Below are positions 36,003 to 44,288 of a stretch of 64,000 bases of DNA, one piece after another. How positions within the stretch are numbered: position 1 is the stretch's first letter; every line of letters starts with the position of its first letter. The stretch covers positions 62,001 to 126,000 of the forward strand of contig JAKLJI010000005.1 of the NCBI GenBank assembly GCA_023151275.1, given 5' to 3'. Source of the stretch: Bacteroidia bacterium (GTDB lineage: Bacteria; Bacteroidota; Bacteroidia; UKL13-3). The notes under the pieces were generated by a model. It worked only from the letters and a program-made list of their open reading frames with translations, made no database searches and was not told where the DNA came from. The position numbers and the translations under genes were made by a program.

Positions 36003-38039
36003 ATGTCCCTGCTTAGGCTAATATTAACCACAGTCTTACTGATTGTTCTGCCAATTGCGGGATTTTCTGCTGATTTTCAGCAAGACAGTCTTCCTGCCAA
36101 GCAAAAAGTAGAGGGATTACTTAGGGAAGCATCTACGCTTTCGGTAAATCAACCCAATAAAGGTATTCTAGTGCTTGAAGAGGCGCTTGGATTAGCAAGA
36201 AAGAACAACCTGGAATATTTGGAAGGAGAAATCCTTCTACAACTGGGGCAGAATCAAATACTTCTAGGAAACTATCAGGAAGGACGTGATAACCTGCAAT
36301 TGGCGCTTGGCTCTACTTCCATTTTAGCACAGGCAGAAAAAAAAGCCAGTTGCTTCTACTTGATTGGCGTTTGCAACCATAGGCAAGGCTACCATCCCGG
36401 GGCAATTAAGAACTACCTCGAGGCCATTCGAATTTATGAAACTTTACACGACGCCTCCGGAATGCTTAGCTCCTACTCTGCTTTGGCTGATGTGTATTCC
36501 CGCATGAATTTGTTCAGCTTATCGGTGGAGTATAACCTCAAAGGTTTACAACTCCTCGAAAATCAAAAAGACCAATTCAGACAAGTTGTTGTTACGGAGA
36601 ACCTAAGCACCATTTTTCAAAACCAGAAAAATCCGGAAAAAAGCAGGGAATATTTATTAAAAACGCTGAGCCTTTACAGGCAATTAGGCAATAAAGCCGG
36701 GGAAGCAAACACCTTACAAAAACTTGGAAAAATAGCACTCGAGCTGAACCAACCTGAGGCAAGCAAGGCGTATTTTGAGCAATCGCTGGTAATTGCACGA
36801 AAGTTTCAAGCCAAGGCCATGGTTGCTGAAAATTTGTGTGGTTTAGGGAAAGTCAATTATCAACTTAAAGACTATGAAAAAGCCAATGCCCATTACCGTG
36901 AAGCTATTGCCATTGGAAAAAGTCTTGGCTTGAAAACGCTTTTAGACGAGGCTTATTCCGGACTTTCAGAACTTTACAAATCGTTGAACGACAAGGGAAA
37001 ATCGAAAGCCTTTGAAGCATTAAGTACCGAAATCAGGGATTCTGTCTTCAATGATTCTATCTTGAAACGTGCCGCAGATTTGCAGCTGCTTTATGAAGCT
37101 GAAAAAAAACAGGCACAGATTGACAATTACCGGAAAAGCGAAGAAATACGCGACCTTCAACTGATAAAAGAACGGGAGCTTCGCAATTTCTTCATCATCC
37201 TTTCTGTGGTTTTGGTGGGTTTTAGTTTGGTGGTGCTGTATTTCTTTAGGCAAAACCGAAAGATCAATCAGGAACTGAAAACCAGGTATTCTGAACTCCA
37301 GCAAAAAAACAATGCCATCGAAGAACAAAAGGAACAATTAACTCAACTTAACCAGGTAAAGGACCGTTTCTTTTCAATCATCAGCCACGACCTCCGCAAC
37401 AGCCTTACAACTACCAAACTCTATTTCGATCTGGTATCGAATCCCAATTTTAAAGAAGAAGACAATCCCAATCTAACACGCGATATTTCCTATTCTGTCC
37501 AAAACACCATTGATTTGCTGGAGAACCTGTTGGTTTGGGCATCGGGACAAATAAAGGGTATCGAAATAAAGCCAACAGCTATTGATTTGTTTGAATTGTG
37601 CGAGGAGAATATACAGCTGGTTGGAGGGCAGGCTAGCCAGAAAAAAATAAGGCTTTTGAATGATGTGGATGCCGACTGTCAGGTATTGGGCGACAAAGAA
37701 ATGGTGAATTTGGTAATCCGCAATTTGGTTTCAAATGCCTTAAAATTTACCCCTGAACATGGTGAGGTTATTTTACTGAGTGAAGAAGATGGGGAAGAAA
37801 TAAAAATCATGGTGATTGACAATGGCGTTGGCATTTCTCCCGAAAAGCAGGCAGAGCTCTTCACGCAATATAAAAACACAAGTACCAAAGGAACCGGAAA
37901 TGAAAAAGGCACAGGCCTTGGCTTGATGCTCTGCAAGGAATTTATTGAACGCAACGGCGGAAGGATTTGGGTAGAAAGTGAAGAAGGCCGTGGAACCTGT
38001 TTTACATTTACATTGCCCAAGCATGAAATTGCTGCTTAA
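36003..38039 (+). CDS. TPR-containing sensor histidine kinase
   Basis: A 678-residue membrane kinase. A signal peptide or first helix at residues 1-22 is followed by about seven tetratricopeptide repeats (residues about 30-360) that should lie in the periplasm. One transmembrane helix follows (NFFIILSVVLVGFSLVVLYFF, about 398-418), then a coiled coil (NQELKTRYSELQQKNNAIEE). The HisKA domain has phosphoacceptor His462 in SIISHDLRNSL, and the HATPase domain has N box VIRNLVSNALKF and G boxes DNGVGIS and GTGLGLMLC. The OmpR-type regulator lies directly upstream. A periplasmic TPR sensor suggests detection of a protein or peptide ligand. The 3' end overlaps the next TPR gene. Confidence 0.94.
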   Translation: MSLLRLILTTVLLIVLPIAGFSADFQQDSLPAKQKVEGLLREASTLSVNQPNKGILVLEEALGLARKNNLEYLEGEILLQLGQNQILLGNYQEGRDNLQLALGSTSILAQAEKKASCFYLIGVCNHRQGYHPGAIKNYLEAIRIYETLHDASGMLSSYSALADVYSRMNLFSLSVEYNLKGLQLLENQKDQFRQVVVTENLSTIFQNQKNPEKSREYLLKTLSLYRQLGNKAGEANTLQKLGKIALELNQPEASKAYFEQSLVIARKFQAKAMVAENLCGLGKVNYQLKDYEKANAHYREAIAIGKSLGLKTLLDEAYSGLSELYKSLNDKGKSKAFEALSTEIRDSVFNDSILKRAADLQLLYEAEKKQAQIDNYRKSEEIRDLQLIKERELRNFFIILSVVLVGFSLVVLYFFRQNRKINQELKTRYSELQQKNNAIEEQKEQLTQLNQVKDRFFSIISHDLRNSLTTTKLYFDLVSNPNFKEEDNPNLTRDISYSVQNTIDLLENLLVWASGQIKGIEIKPTAIDLFELCEENIQLVGGQASQKKIRLLNDVDADCQVLGDKEMVNLVIRNLVSNALKFTPEHGEVILLSEEDGEEIKIMVIDNGVGISPEKQAELFTQYKNTSTKGTGNEKGTGLGLMLCKEFIERNGGRIWVESEEGRGTCFTFTLPKHEIAA

Positions 38040-38955
38040 AATTGGTGTAAGTGTTTGGTTCCATTTGCTTGTTGTGAATGCATGGTCGCAGCAAGTTTCT
38101 CGGGGATTTCAAGAAGCCGATTCCTTGTATGCGGCAGGTGCGTTTAAAGAAAGTCTGGTGAAATGCCGGGAGCTCTTAAAAACAGAAAAGCCCGAGGAGG
38201 AAATCAGGTTATTGATGGCCAAATGTTGGTTTTCCTTGAATTATCCTTTAGAACTTTTTGCCGAGCTAGAACAACTGAACCGGATCAATCCCTGCTATCC
38301 GGAAGCGCATGCATTGGCCGGACTTTACTTGTTTAAACAGAAAGAATACAAGCAAGCCCGCAAAAAGTATTACCTGGCCATTAACTGCTCGCCACAAACG
38401 GCAGAATACCATTTTGATGCGGGCATTGTTGAATCAAAGCTTTACCGTTGGAAAACTGCCATTGAGAATTTTGACCGAGCTATTCAACTGAAAAAGAATT
38501 ATGCCGAAGCATTTGAAGCCCGAGCTTATGCCCATAGCATGAGTAAGTCGTTTAAGCTCGCCATTCGCGATTACGACTCGGCTCTTTTTCATTCGCCTGG
38601 CAATCCGGATTTGTATGTGAAACGAGGCCTAAATATGATTAGTTTGGGGCAAAGTCGTGAAGCGGAACAGCTCTTTTCAAGAGCCATTCGTTTGGATTCA
38701 ACCCGAAAATCGGCTTGGTATTCCAGAGGAAGGGTAAGATTGGAACTGCGGCAATTCAACAATGCGATAGCGGATTTTAATCGGGTATTGGAACTGGATG
38801 CGGAAGATGAATTGGCCCTATTCTCGAAAGGCGTTTGTTTGCTTGAAATAAACAAGCGGGAAAATCTGGAGCAGGCATGTGATTGCTTTAAAAAAGCGGC
38901 AGAAAAAAATCTGGGGCAAGCCTGGGATTTTTTCAGGCAACATTGCACGAGGTAA
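38023..38955 (+). CDS. Secreted/periplasmic TPR protein
   Basis: A 310-residue protein from the ATG at 38023; an in-frame GTG at 37978 lies deep in the kinase gene and would mask the signal peptide. The signal peptide is MKLLLKIGVSVWFHLLVVNA, cut near WSQ. Six to seven tetratricopeptide repeats follow (for example AEYHFDAGIVESKLYRWKTA, then YAEAFEARAYAHSMSKSFK). It overlaps the TPR kinase by 17 bases, so it belongs to the same operon. It could be a periplasmic partner that binds the kinase's own TPR sensor. Specific role unknown. Confidence 0.82.
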   Translation: MKLLLKIGVSVWFHLLVVNAWSQQVSRGFQEADSLYAAGAFKESLVKCRELLKTEKPEEEIRLLMAKCWFSLNYPLELFAELEQLNRINPCYPEAHALAGLYLFKQKEYKQARKKYYLAINCSPQTAEYHFDAGIVESKLYRWKTAIENFDRAIQLKKNYAEAFEARAYAHSMSKSFKLAIRDYDSALFHSPGNPDLYVKRGLNMISLGQSREAEQLFSRAIRLDSTRKSAWYSRGRVRLELRQFNNAIADFNRVLELDAEDELALFSKGVCLLEINKRENLEQACDCFKKAAEKNLGQAWDFFRQHCTR

Positions 38956-39510
38956 GTTTTGCAATTAAAACGGTATGAAATTCTGAAGAATCCGGATTTG
39001 GAAAAGGAATTTCCAGCTTGTGCAAAACCACAAAACCAGTTTTGTTCAAAGCCTCCAGGATTTTTTGAATGGGATGGGGTAATTGAAGTAAACCCGCAAG
39101 CCATTTGTTCCGGTTTAAAAGCACTCAGGTTTGAATAGCCCTTATCAAAACTGAAATTGAGTATTCCTCCCTAACCAGACTTTTTGCCGAATCCAAAAAG
39201 AACATTTCGCATTCTTCCGAATTGAGGTAGGGAATGTAAAATCCCGCAAGTATTCCATAAAATGTGGATTTTAGCTCTCCCATTTTTTTGGGTCAAGAAT
39301 TCTGCATTCCGCCGTCGGATTATTTTTAGCCGCCAATTCTAAAGGGACAGGCGCATAATCTGTTGCCAGCAAATTAAAATAAGGGCGCCGGCGAAATAGA
39401 AATTGAGTAATATTTCCCGGGCCACAAGCTAGTTCAAGTATATGCGGTTTGGTTTGAGGAAAGGCCTCATAAAAAAGCGTGTAGGTGGACTTGTAAAAAT
39501 CCGGTTTCAT
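38933..39510 (-). pseudogene. Decayed SAM-dependent methyltransferase
   Basis: A class I methyltransferase broken by several frameshifts. The first frame (39510 to about 39274) holds the SAM-binding motif ILELACGPGNITQFL and LLATDYAP, then stops shortly after an A7 tract. A second frame continues with LKSTFYGILAGFYIPYLNSE and FFLDSAKSL. A third frame briefly gives FSFDKGYSNLSAFKPEQ. Another gives HPIQKILEALNKTGFVVLHK and ends in EFHTVLIAKL. Read together they describe one ordinary methyltransferase of about 190 residues. At least three frameshifts make a working protein unlikely. It is convergent with the TPR gene and its tail overlaps that gene's end. Confidence 0.82.
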
Positions 39511-39638
39511 GAATGTTTCCGGGAATAAATCTGCCTGGGAATTCCGGGTTTCAAAAGTTTCTTCGGAAGGAATCAGGCATGCAAGGAAAAGATTTGAAGT
39601 GCAAAATGAATTTCAGATTGGCGCCCCAGGCTTAGGGG

Positions 39639-39820
39639 GAGCAGCGGATACCCTGCAAGCTTGAGGCGGCTGATTGTTGGCTTGTAAAGGCGACCACAGG
39701 AAGCCCTTTACAAGCCTTACAAGCAGCCAGGTGAAAGCTTGGAGAGTAGGAGCGGATGCCCCGGCCTGTTGCCCAGATGCATTTTGGATTTCTGATTGCA
39801 TTCAATTGGCAACAGGCAAG
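39639..39820. repeat. Structured intergenic repeat, copy 2
   Basis: The same element as at 17.57-17.76 kb, in the same orientation. AGCGGATACC is at 39643-39652, GCGGCTGATTG follows, then the core GGCGACCACAGGAAGCCC, a second AGCGGATG and GCATTTTGGATTTCTGA. Hairpin 1 pairs GGCTTGTAAAGG (39679-39690) with CCTTTACAAGCC (39705-39716), a perfect 12-bp stem. Hairpin 2 pairs GCCTGTTGCC (39764-39773) with GGCAACAGGC (39808-39817). Both stems differ from copy 1 while pairing is kept. Bases 39511-39638, between the pseudogene and this element, show nothing recognisable. Confidence 0.7.
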
Positions 39821-39828
39821 CTCCAAAA

Positions 39829-39862
39829 ACAAGAAAGGCTATCGAAACCGACAGCCTTTCTT
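39829..39862 (-). terminator. Terminator of the small Cys/Lys-rich protein gene
   Basis: Arms AAGAAAGGCT and AGCCTTTCTT with a 12-base loop, seven bases past the stop of the gene at 39869-40156, followed on the minus strand by a T-rich stretch. Confidence 0.75.
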
Positions 39863-39868
39863 GATGAA

Positions 39869-40156
39869 CTATTGTTTGTTTTCTTCTTTTTTAGCGGGCT
39901 CTGCTTTAGCCTCAGATTTGTGGGCGCAGCAGGATTTTTTGCCGGACGAAGGAGCGCAAGATTTTGACTCTTTCTTATCGGCGCAATGTTTGTCGTCTTT
40001 CTTTTTTGACTTCTCTTCTTTAGCTGGTTTTTCTTCAGCAACTGCTTCGGTTTGAGCTGCCGGAGTAGTTGTGGCAGCAGCAGAAGCAGGAGCCTGAGCT
40101 TTAGCTCCAATTACCATAAAGGCGCAAAAAGCGGCTGATAATAGTACTTTTTTCAT
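39869..40156 (-). CDS. Small secreted Ala/Lys/Glu-rich protein with cysteine cluster
   Basis: A 95-residue protein. Residues 1-21 are a signal peptide (MKKVLLSAAFCAFMVIGAKA). An alanine/threonine-rich stretch and Glu/Lys-rich repeats (EEKPAKEEKSKKKDD) follow. A cluster of four cysteines and two histidines (HCADKKESKSCAPSSGKKSC, then CAH) lies near the end, suggesting metal binding, though no family is recognised. It has its own terminator and a TAATTTCG promoter-like element at 40182-40189. Reading in other frames also gives long open frames because of the repetitive lysine codons, but only this frame has a signal peptide. Function unknown; a periplasmic metal buffer is speculation. Confidence 0.65.
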   Translation of the reverse strand: MKKVLLSAAFCAFMVIGAKAQAPASAAATTTPAAQTEAVAEEKPAKEEKSKKKDDKHCADKKESKSCAPSSGKKSCCAHKSEAKAEPAKKEENKQ

Positions 40157-40232
40157 AGTGAGTTGGTTTAGGATTTACTAACGAAATTACCAAAAAAGGC
40201 TGGAAATAAAAGTCTGATTGGTGTAAAAAGAC

Positions 40233-40889
40233 TTAAACTTCTGCTAAAACGGTACGTCCGCCTTTTACTACCTGATTCAGTTCTACCTTGATTTTGGCAT
40301 CAAGTGGAAGAAAAATATCTACACGTGAACCAAACTTAATGAAACCCATTTCGCCGGCTTGGGAAACGGGCTGACCTTCTTTAAGATACCAAACGATGCG
40401 CTTGGCTAGTGCACCTGCAATTTGGCGGAAGAGCACCTGAACACCATCTTTACGCTCGATAACTGTTGTGGTGCGCTCGTTTTCGGTTGAACTTTTTGGA
40501 TGCCAAGCTACCAGGTATTTTCCAGGGTGGTAGCGGAAATATTTAACAATTCCTGCAACGGGATTACGGTTTACGTGCACATTGAAGGGACTCATAAACA
40601 CCGAAACCTGAAGGCGTTTTTGACCGTTGAAAAATTCGGGCTCTTCTACCTCTTCAATAACAACCACCTTTCCATCGGCAGGTGAAATAACCAAATTATC
40701 GCCCAAGGTTGGGGTGATGGATGGATTTCTAAAGAATTGCAAAACGATAACCAGCAGTATCACAGAAATTCCCAATAGGATATTTTGCAACCAGGTTAAT
40801 TCCGGTAAAAAGTAGAAAACGAGACCGTTAAGTGCTCCAAGCACCAACAGAGAAAGAAAAATAGTAGCCTTACCTTCGCGATGTATCAT
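40233..40889 (-). CDS. psd: Phosphatidylserine decarboxylase
   Basis: A 218-residue short-form decarboxylase that makes phosphatidylethanolamine. Two N-terminal hydrophobic segments (about residues 9-50) anchor it in the inner membrane. The catalytic domain includes VISPADGKVVVI, SVFMSPFNVHVNRNPV and the self-cleavage site GFIKFGSRVDI, where cleavage at Gly-Ser creates the pyruvoyl group. The FGSR form replaces the LGST of E. coli and is usual in short bacterial members. The cdsA gene, two steps earlier in the same pathway, lies 1.4 kb upstream on the same strand; phosphatidylserine synthase is not in the window. Confidence 0.93.
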   Translation of the reverse strand: MIHREGKATIFLSLLVLGALNGLVFYFLPELTWLQNILLGISVILLVIVLQFFRNPSITPTLGDNLVISPADGKVVVIEEVEEPEFFNGQKRLQVSVFMSPFNVHVNRNPVAGIVKYFRYHPGKYLVAWHPKSSTENERTTTVIERKDGVQVLFRQIAGALAKRIVWYLKEGQPVSQAGEMGFIKFGSRVDIFLPLDAKIKVELNQVVKGGRTVLAEV

Positions 40890-40900
40890 GTAATAAAATT

Positions 40901-40934
40901 AAAAAAAACGCAGTGCACAAAAGTACACTGCGTT
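40901..40934 (-). terminator. Terminator after glutamate dehydrogenase gene
   Basis: Stem AACGCAGTG / CACTGCGTT with a ten-base loop, followed on the minus strand by eight T. It separates the dehydrogenase gene from psd. Confidence 0.9.
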
Positions 40935-40956
40935 ACAAAGAAATTAAAACTGAGGA

Positions 40957-42234
40957 TTATAAGCCAAATTTGCCGCGAAGTTTTTCAACATCTGCAACTT
41001 TTTGGATGGCTACCACATAGGCAGCAATACGCATGCTGATATTGTATTTCTGAGCAGCTGCATAAACTCCTTCAAAAGCGGTTTTCATCACACGGTCGGC
41101 ACGACGATAAACGCGCTCTTCTGTCCAGAAGTAACCCAAACGGTTTTGAACCCACTCGAAATAACTTACGGTAACACCGCCGGCATTGGCAAGAATATCA
41201 GGAACTACTAAAATTCCCTTTTTGTTCAGGATTTCGTCGGCACTGGCAGAAGTTGGACCATTAGCACCTTCAACAATCAGTTTGGCACGGATACGGTCTG
41301 CATTTTCTTCGTTGATTTGGTCTTCCATAGCGGCAGGTACCAACACATCAACATCCAGTTCAAGAAGTTCGGCATTGGTAATTTTAGAACCGCCGGTGAA
41401 ACCATCAAGTGTGCCTTTGTTACCGTCTCTGTAGGCAATTGCACCTTCGATATCGATACCATTTGCATTGTAATAAGCGCCACTCACGTCGGAAATAGCA
41501 ACTACCTTCATGCCCTGAGAAGCCAACAATTTAGCCGAAATGCTTCCTACGTTTCCGAAGCCTTGAACGGCAGTAGTAGCGCCAACCGGGTTAATTCCCA
41601 ATTTAGAAAGTGCAGAGCGGGTTGATACCATAACGCCACGGCCTGTAGCTTCAACACGACCTAATGAACCACCAAGAACGATTGGTTTACCGGTAACTAC
41701 AGCAGGAGTTGAGCGCCCTACCAATTTGGAGTATTCGTCCATAAGCCAGGCCATTTCCTGTGGGCCTGTGCCCATATCAGGAGCCGGGATATCTTTATCA
41801 GGACCGAAAACATCCACCATCATATCGGTATAAGCGCGAGTTAAGCGTTCGAGTTCGCCTTTGCTCATGCTGCGAGGATCGCATTTGATTCCGCCTTTTC
41901 CACCGCCGTAAGGAATACCTACAACAGCGCATTTCCAGGTCATCCAAGCTGCAAGTGCTTTTACTTCATCCAGGTGAACATCCATAGAATAACGGATACC
42001 TCCTTTGGAAGGACCGAGGTTTGCATTGTGCACCACGCGGAAGCCTTCGAAAACACGCACCTTACCATCATCCATGGTAACGGGGATGTTAACGATTACC
42101 GTTTTTTGAGGAGCAATTAATACGTTGTAATCACTTTCGTCGAGACCGAGGATTCTTGCGGCTACGTCGAAGCGTTTTTTCATTGACTCGAATGGGTTTT
42201 CCGAGCTGTGCTTGATCACATTGTCACCTGCCAT
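40957..42234 (-). CDS. Glu/Leu/Phe/Val dehydrogenase, glutamate dehydrogenase type
   Basis: A 425-residue hexameric-type glutamate dehydrogenase interconverting glutamate and 2-oxoglutarate plus ammonia. The catalytic segment is PYGGGKGGIKCDPRSMS with the active lysine in GGGKGG, and the substrate region is LGPSKGGIRY. The C-terminal Rossmann domain has GFGNVGSISAKLLAS and then IVEGANGPTSASAD. Length matches the NAD-linked RocG/GudB group, but cofactor preference cannot be fixed from sequence. It has its own promoter and terminator, so it is a single-gene unit inserted between two phospholipid genes. Cytoplasmic. Confidence 0.95.
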   Translation of the reverse strand: MAGDNVIKHSSENPFESMKKRFDVAARILGLDESDYNVLIAPQKTVIVNIPVTMDDGKVRVFEGFRVVHNANLGPSKGGIRYSMDVHLDEVKALAAWMTWKCAVVGIPYGGGKGGIKCDPRSMSKGELERLTRAYTDMMVDVFGPDKDIPAPDMGTGPQEMAWLMDEYSKLVGRSTPAVVTGKPIVLGGSLGRVEATGRGVMVSTRSALSKLGINPVGATTAVQGFGNVGSISAKLLASQGMKVVAISDVSGAYYNANGIDIEGAIAYRDGNKGTLDGFTGGSKITNAELLELDVDVLVPAAMEDQINEENADRIRAKLIVEGANGPTSASADEILNKKGILVVPDILANAGGVTVSYFEWVQNRLGYFWTEERVYRRADRVMKTAFEGVYAAAQKYNISMRIAAYVVAIQKVADVEKLRGKFGL

Positions 42235-42262
42235 TGTATTAGTGTTTGGTTAAAAAAGTTGA

Positions 42263-42270
42263 CAAACTTA
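42263..42270 (-). promoter_or_regulatory. Predicted -7 element of the glutamate dehydrogenase gene
   Basis: TAAGTTTG on the minus strand, an exact TAnnTTTG match 28 bases before the ATG. No convincing -33 TTTG is seen. Confidence 0.5.
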
Positions 42271-42302
42271 ACTGAAAATCTGAAAATGTCTAATGCCTGT
42301 TA

Positions 42303-43115
42303 TCAGGTTGTTAAGAGAAGATAAAAATAAACTGCCGGGGCTGAAATAAATACCCCATCAAATCGGTCGAGTACGCCCCCGTGTCCGGGTAGGATTGAGC
42401 CACTGTCTTTGATACCCAAATTGCGTTTGAGCAAGGACTCAACCAAATCGCCAAAGGTTCCAAAAATAACTACCAAAGCGGCAACTATCATCCAATCTTT
42501 GGCACTCAAATCATCCCAAAATAAAGAAAGTACGAACCCTGTTCCTACGGTTAAAATTACTGCGCCAATCAAGCCTTCCCAGGATTTCTTTGGACTTACC
42601 CGTTCAAACAGACGATGCTTTCCGAACTGTCTTCCTACCAGGTAAGCAAATGTATCGCTGGCCCATTGCAGGATGAAAAAACCAAGTGGCAAGGTATAAC
42701 TGTAGCTGATGGAATTGAAATAGCCAAAGTCGGCTAACATGCTCAAGGGAGCACAGATGTAGAGAATGCCAAGCACTTGAAAGGCAAGCGTTTCAAATTC
42801 ACGACCTGTATTTTCAAAAAGTTTGATAAGCACCAAAGCCAAAAAAACCGGAATCAAATGGTAGAACCAAGCCAAGGATAAGTTTCCACGGATGATAAAA
42901 ATAAACATGAGGTTGATTACTGAGCCGGCAATTACCGCCAAGTATTTTTCAATCCAGTTTTTATCCGGCAACAGGAGTTCAAAAAACTCCATGAGGCAAA
43001 GGAGATTTATGACAAAAATGAGACCGAAGAACGTCCATTCGCTGAATAAAGTTCCTCCAACCAAAGCCGTAACAAAGAGGCTACCGGTAAGGGTTCGTTG
43101 CCAAAAATTATTCAT
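42303..43115 (-). CDS. cdsA: Phosphatidate cytidylyltransferase
   Basis: A 270-residue inner-membrane enzyme making CDP-diacylglycerol from phosphatidate and CTP. About eight hydrophobic segments are visible. The family signature near the C-terminus is clear: RVSPKKSWEGLIGA, then GDLVESLLKRNLGIKDSGSI followed by LPGHGGVLDRFDG. It overlaps the DUF2007 gene by eight bases and is the last of a three-gene overlapping chain (CPBP protease, DUF2007, cdsA). Membrane function and operon are secure. Confidence 0.95.
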   Translation of the reverse strand: MNNFWQRTLTGSLFVTALVGGTLFSEWTFFGLIFVINLLCLMEFFELLLPDKNWIEKYLAVIAGSVINLMFIFIIRGNLSLAWFYHLIPVFLALVLIKLFENTGREFETLAFQVLGILYICAPLSMLADFGYFNSISYSYTLPLGFFILQWASDTFAYLVGRQFGKHRLFERVSPKKSWEGLIGAVILTVGTGFVLSLFWDDLSAKDWMIVAALVVIFGTFGDLVESLLKRNLGIKDSGSILPGHGGVLDRFDGVFISAPAVYFYLLLTT

Positions 43116-43314
43116 GGTATTTATTTTCTAGAAGGTTGATGGCCAAAACTACCTGATCCCTTCGGCAATGCACTTCAGCCATGCCGAATATGGGATAAGC
43201 AGAATCAATTTTATTTACAATGATGGCGTTAATTCCTTCATCAATCAAGAAGGTTTTCACCAACTCCGCCTTCAGATTGTCGCCTGTTCTGAACACAGGA
43301 ACCCAATCACTCAT
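43108..43314 (-). CDS. DUF2007 small protein
   Basis: A 68-residue protein of the DUF2007 (putative signal-transducing) family: WVPVFRTGDNLKAELVKTFL at the N-terminus, GINAIIVNKIDSAYP in the middle and a conserved CRRDQVVLAINLL tail. No membrane segment. It overlaps both neighbours by eight bases each, so it is translated with the CPBP protease and CdsA. Such proteins are often near membrane or phospholipid genes in this phylum, but no activity is known to me. Confidence 0.85.
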   Translation of the reverse strand: MSDWVPVFRTGDNLKAELVKTFLIDEGINAIIVNKIDSAYPIFGMAEVHCRRDQVVLAINLLENKYHE

Positions 43315-44251
43315 GTGCTTCTAATCTTCTGAATTGTTGTTTGTGAAACCAAATCAGCATCAAAACACTCAGCACTGCGCTGAGTAAGGAAACCCAAAGT
43401 GGGAAATGATAATCTTCTTTAAAAATGGCCACATTGGGGTATTTTTCAAGCAAAACAAAACCGGTTAAAGCCAATGCATTATTTACAAAATGTGCCAAAA
43501 CCGGCACCCAAATACTACCTGAATAATGGTACAAATACCCCAAAAATGCACCCAATACCAAACGGGGCACAAATCCATAAAACTGACCATGAATTGCACT
43601 AAAAACAAAGGCCGCAAACCAAACGGCTAAATGGGGATTGTAAAATACCGAACGGGTAAAGTTTTGAAGGATGCCCCGGAAAAAGAACTCTTCGGCAATG
43701 GCCGGTAGTAAAGCCATAACTATCAAACTGATAAAAAAGGCTTTTGCATTGGGCGAAATCACCATTATCTCGGTTAATTCTCTCGCTTGCTGTTCCATTT
43801 GCTGAAACATTTGCTCGTAATCTGCAAATGCTGCCGGCAGTTTTACGGCTTGATTCCATTCTTGCAGCAAGCCAATAATGGGCATAGATATTAAGATAAA
43901 TGCAGGTGCCAATGCCAAAAAATAGAGGCGAAAAGGATGCAAGGTGCGGATGAAACCATGGGCATTGCGCTCGATTGCCTTTGGAAATAGAAGAGAAGGA
44001 ATAAGAAATGTTCCAACTGAACCTGCTAATGCCTGAAAAAGCAGAACGGCGTTTCGCGCAGCCTGGTCGGTTTTGGCCTGAGAAATAATTTCCTGAAGGT
44101 TCATGAGGTCGTATCCGGTTAAAAACTTAACCAAATACACGCCCCCCAATGAAAAAACGGAGAGAAAAAACAGAACCATCCCCAGGAGAATCAAGGCTCT
44201 GGAAAAGAAAAACAAAAAGCGATTGTTACTTAAAAAGGAGGAGTCTGCCAT
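43307..44251 (-). CDS. CPBP-family intramembrane glutamic protease
   Basis: A 314-residue polytopic membrane protein from the ATG at 44251 (MADSSFLSNN). An upstream in-frame start at 44410 would run through the divergent dusB gene and promoter and is rejected. The abortive infection/CAAX protease motif EEFFFRG with following SAIHGQF and FVNNALAL supplies the Glu-Glu-Arg, His and Asn/His active-site residues. About eight membrane helices. In bacteria these enzymes act in prenyl-protein-like processing, bacteriocin immunity or signalling; here the context is a cdsA operon, giving no clear hint of substrate. Confidence 0.92.
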   Translation of the reverse strand: MADSSFLSNNRFLFFFSRALILLGMVLFFLSVFSLGGVYLVKFLTGYDLMNLQEIISQAKTDQAARNAVLLFQALAGSVGTFLIPSLLFPKAIERNAHGFIRTLHPFRLYFLALAPAFILISMPIIGLLQEWNQAVKLPAAFADYEQMFQQMEQQARELTEIMVISPNAKAFFISLIVMALLPAIAEEFFFRGILQNFTRSVFYNPHLAVWFAAFVFSAIHGQFYGFVPRLVLGAFLGYLYHYSGSIWVPVLAHFVNNALALTGFVLLEKYPNVAIFKEDYHFPLWVSLLSAVLSVLMLIWFHKQQFRRLEAHE

Positions 44252-44256
44252 CTTTC

Positions 44257-44264
44257 TATATTTG
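44257..44264 (+). promoter_or_regulatory. Predicted -7 element of dusB
   Basis: TATATTTG, an exact TAnnTTTG match, 24 bases before the GTG of dusB in the 37-base divergent region. It runs into the perfect palindrome TTGCAGCTGCAA (44262-44273), a possible operator for both genes. Confidence 0.55.
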
Positions 44265-44288
44265 CAGCTGCAATATACGAGGCGAAAC

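Noticed and set aside
38589-39104. 171-residue minus-strand frame
   Set aside because: It combines antisense of the TPR gene with one frame of the decayed methyltransferase; not a separate gene.
39802-40110. 102-residue Lys/Leu-rich frame at 39.8-40.1 kb
   Set aside because: A different frame of the repetitive Lys/Glu codons of the secreted Cys-rich protein; it lacks a signal peptide and crosses the terminator.
44103-44288. Upstream extension of dusB
   Set aside because: It is antisense to the CPBP gene and lies before the promoter element; homologs start near the GTG at 44289.
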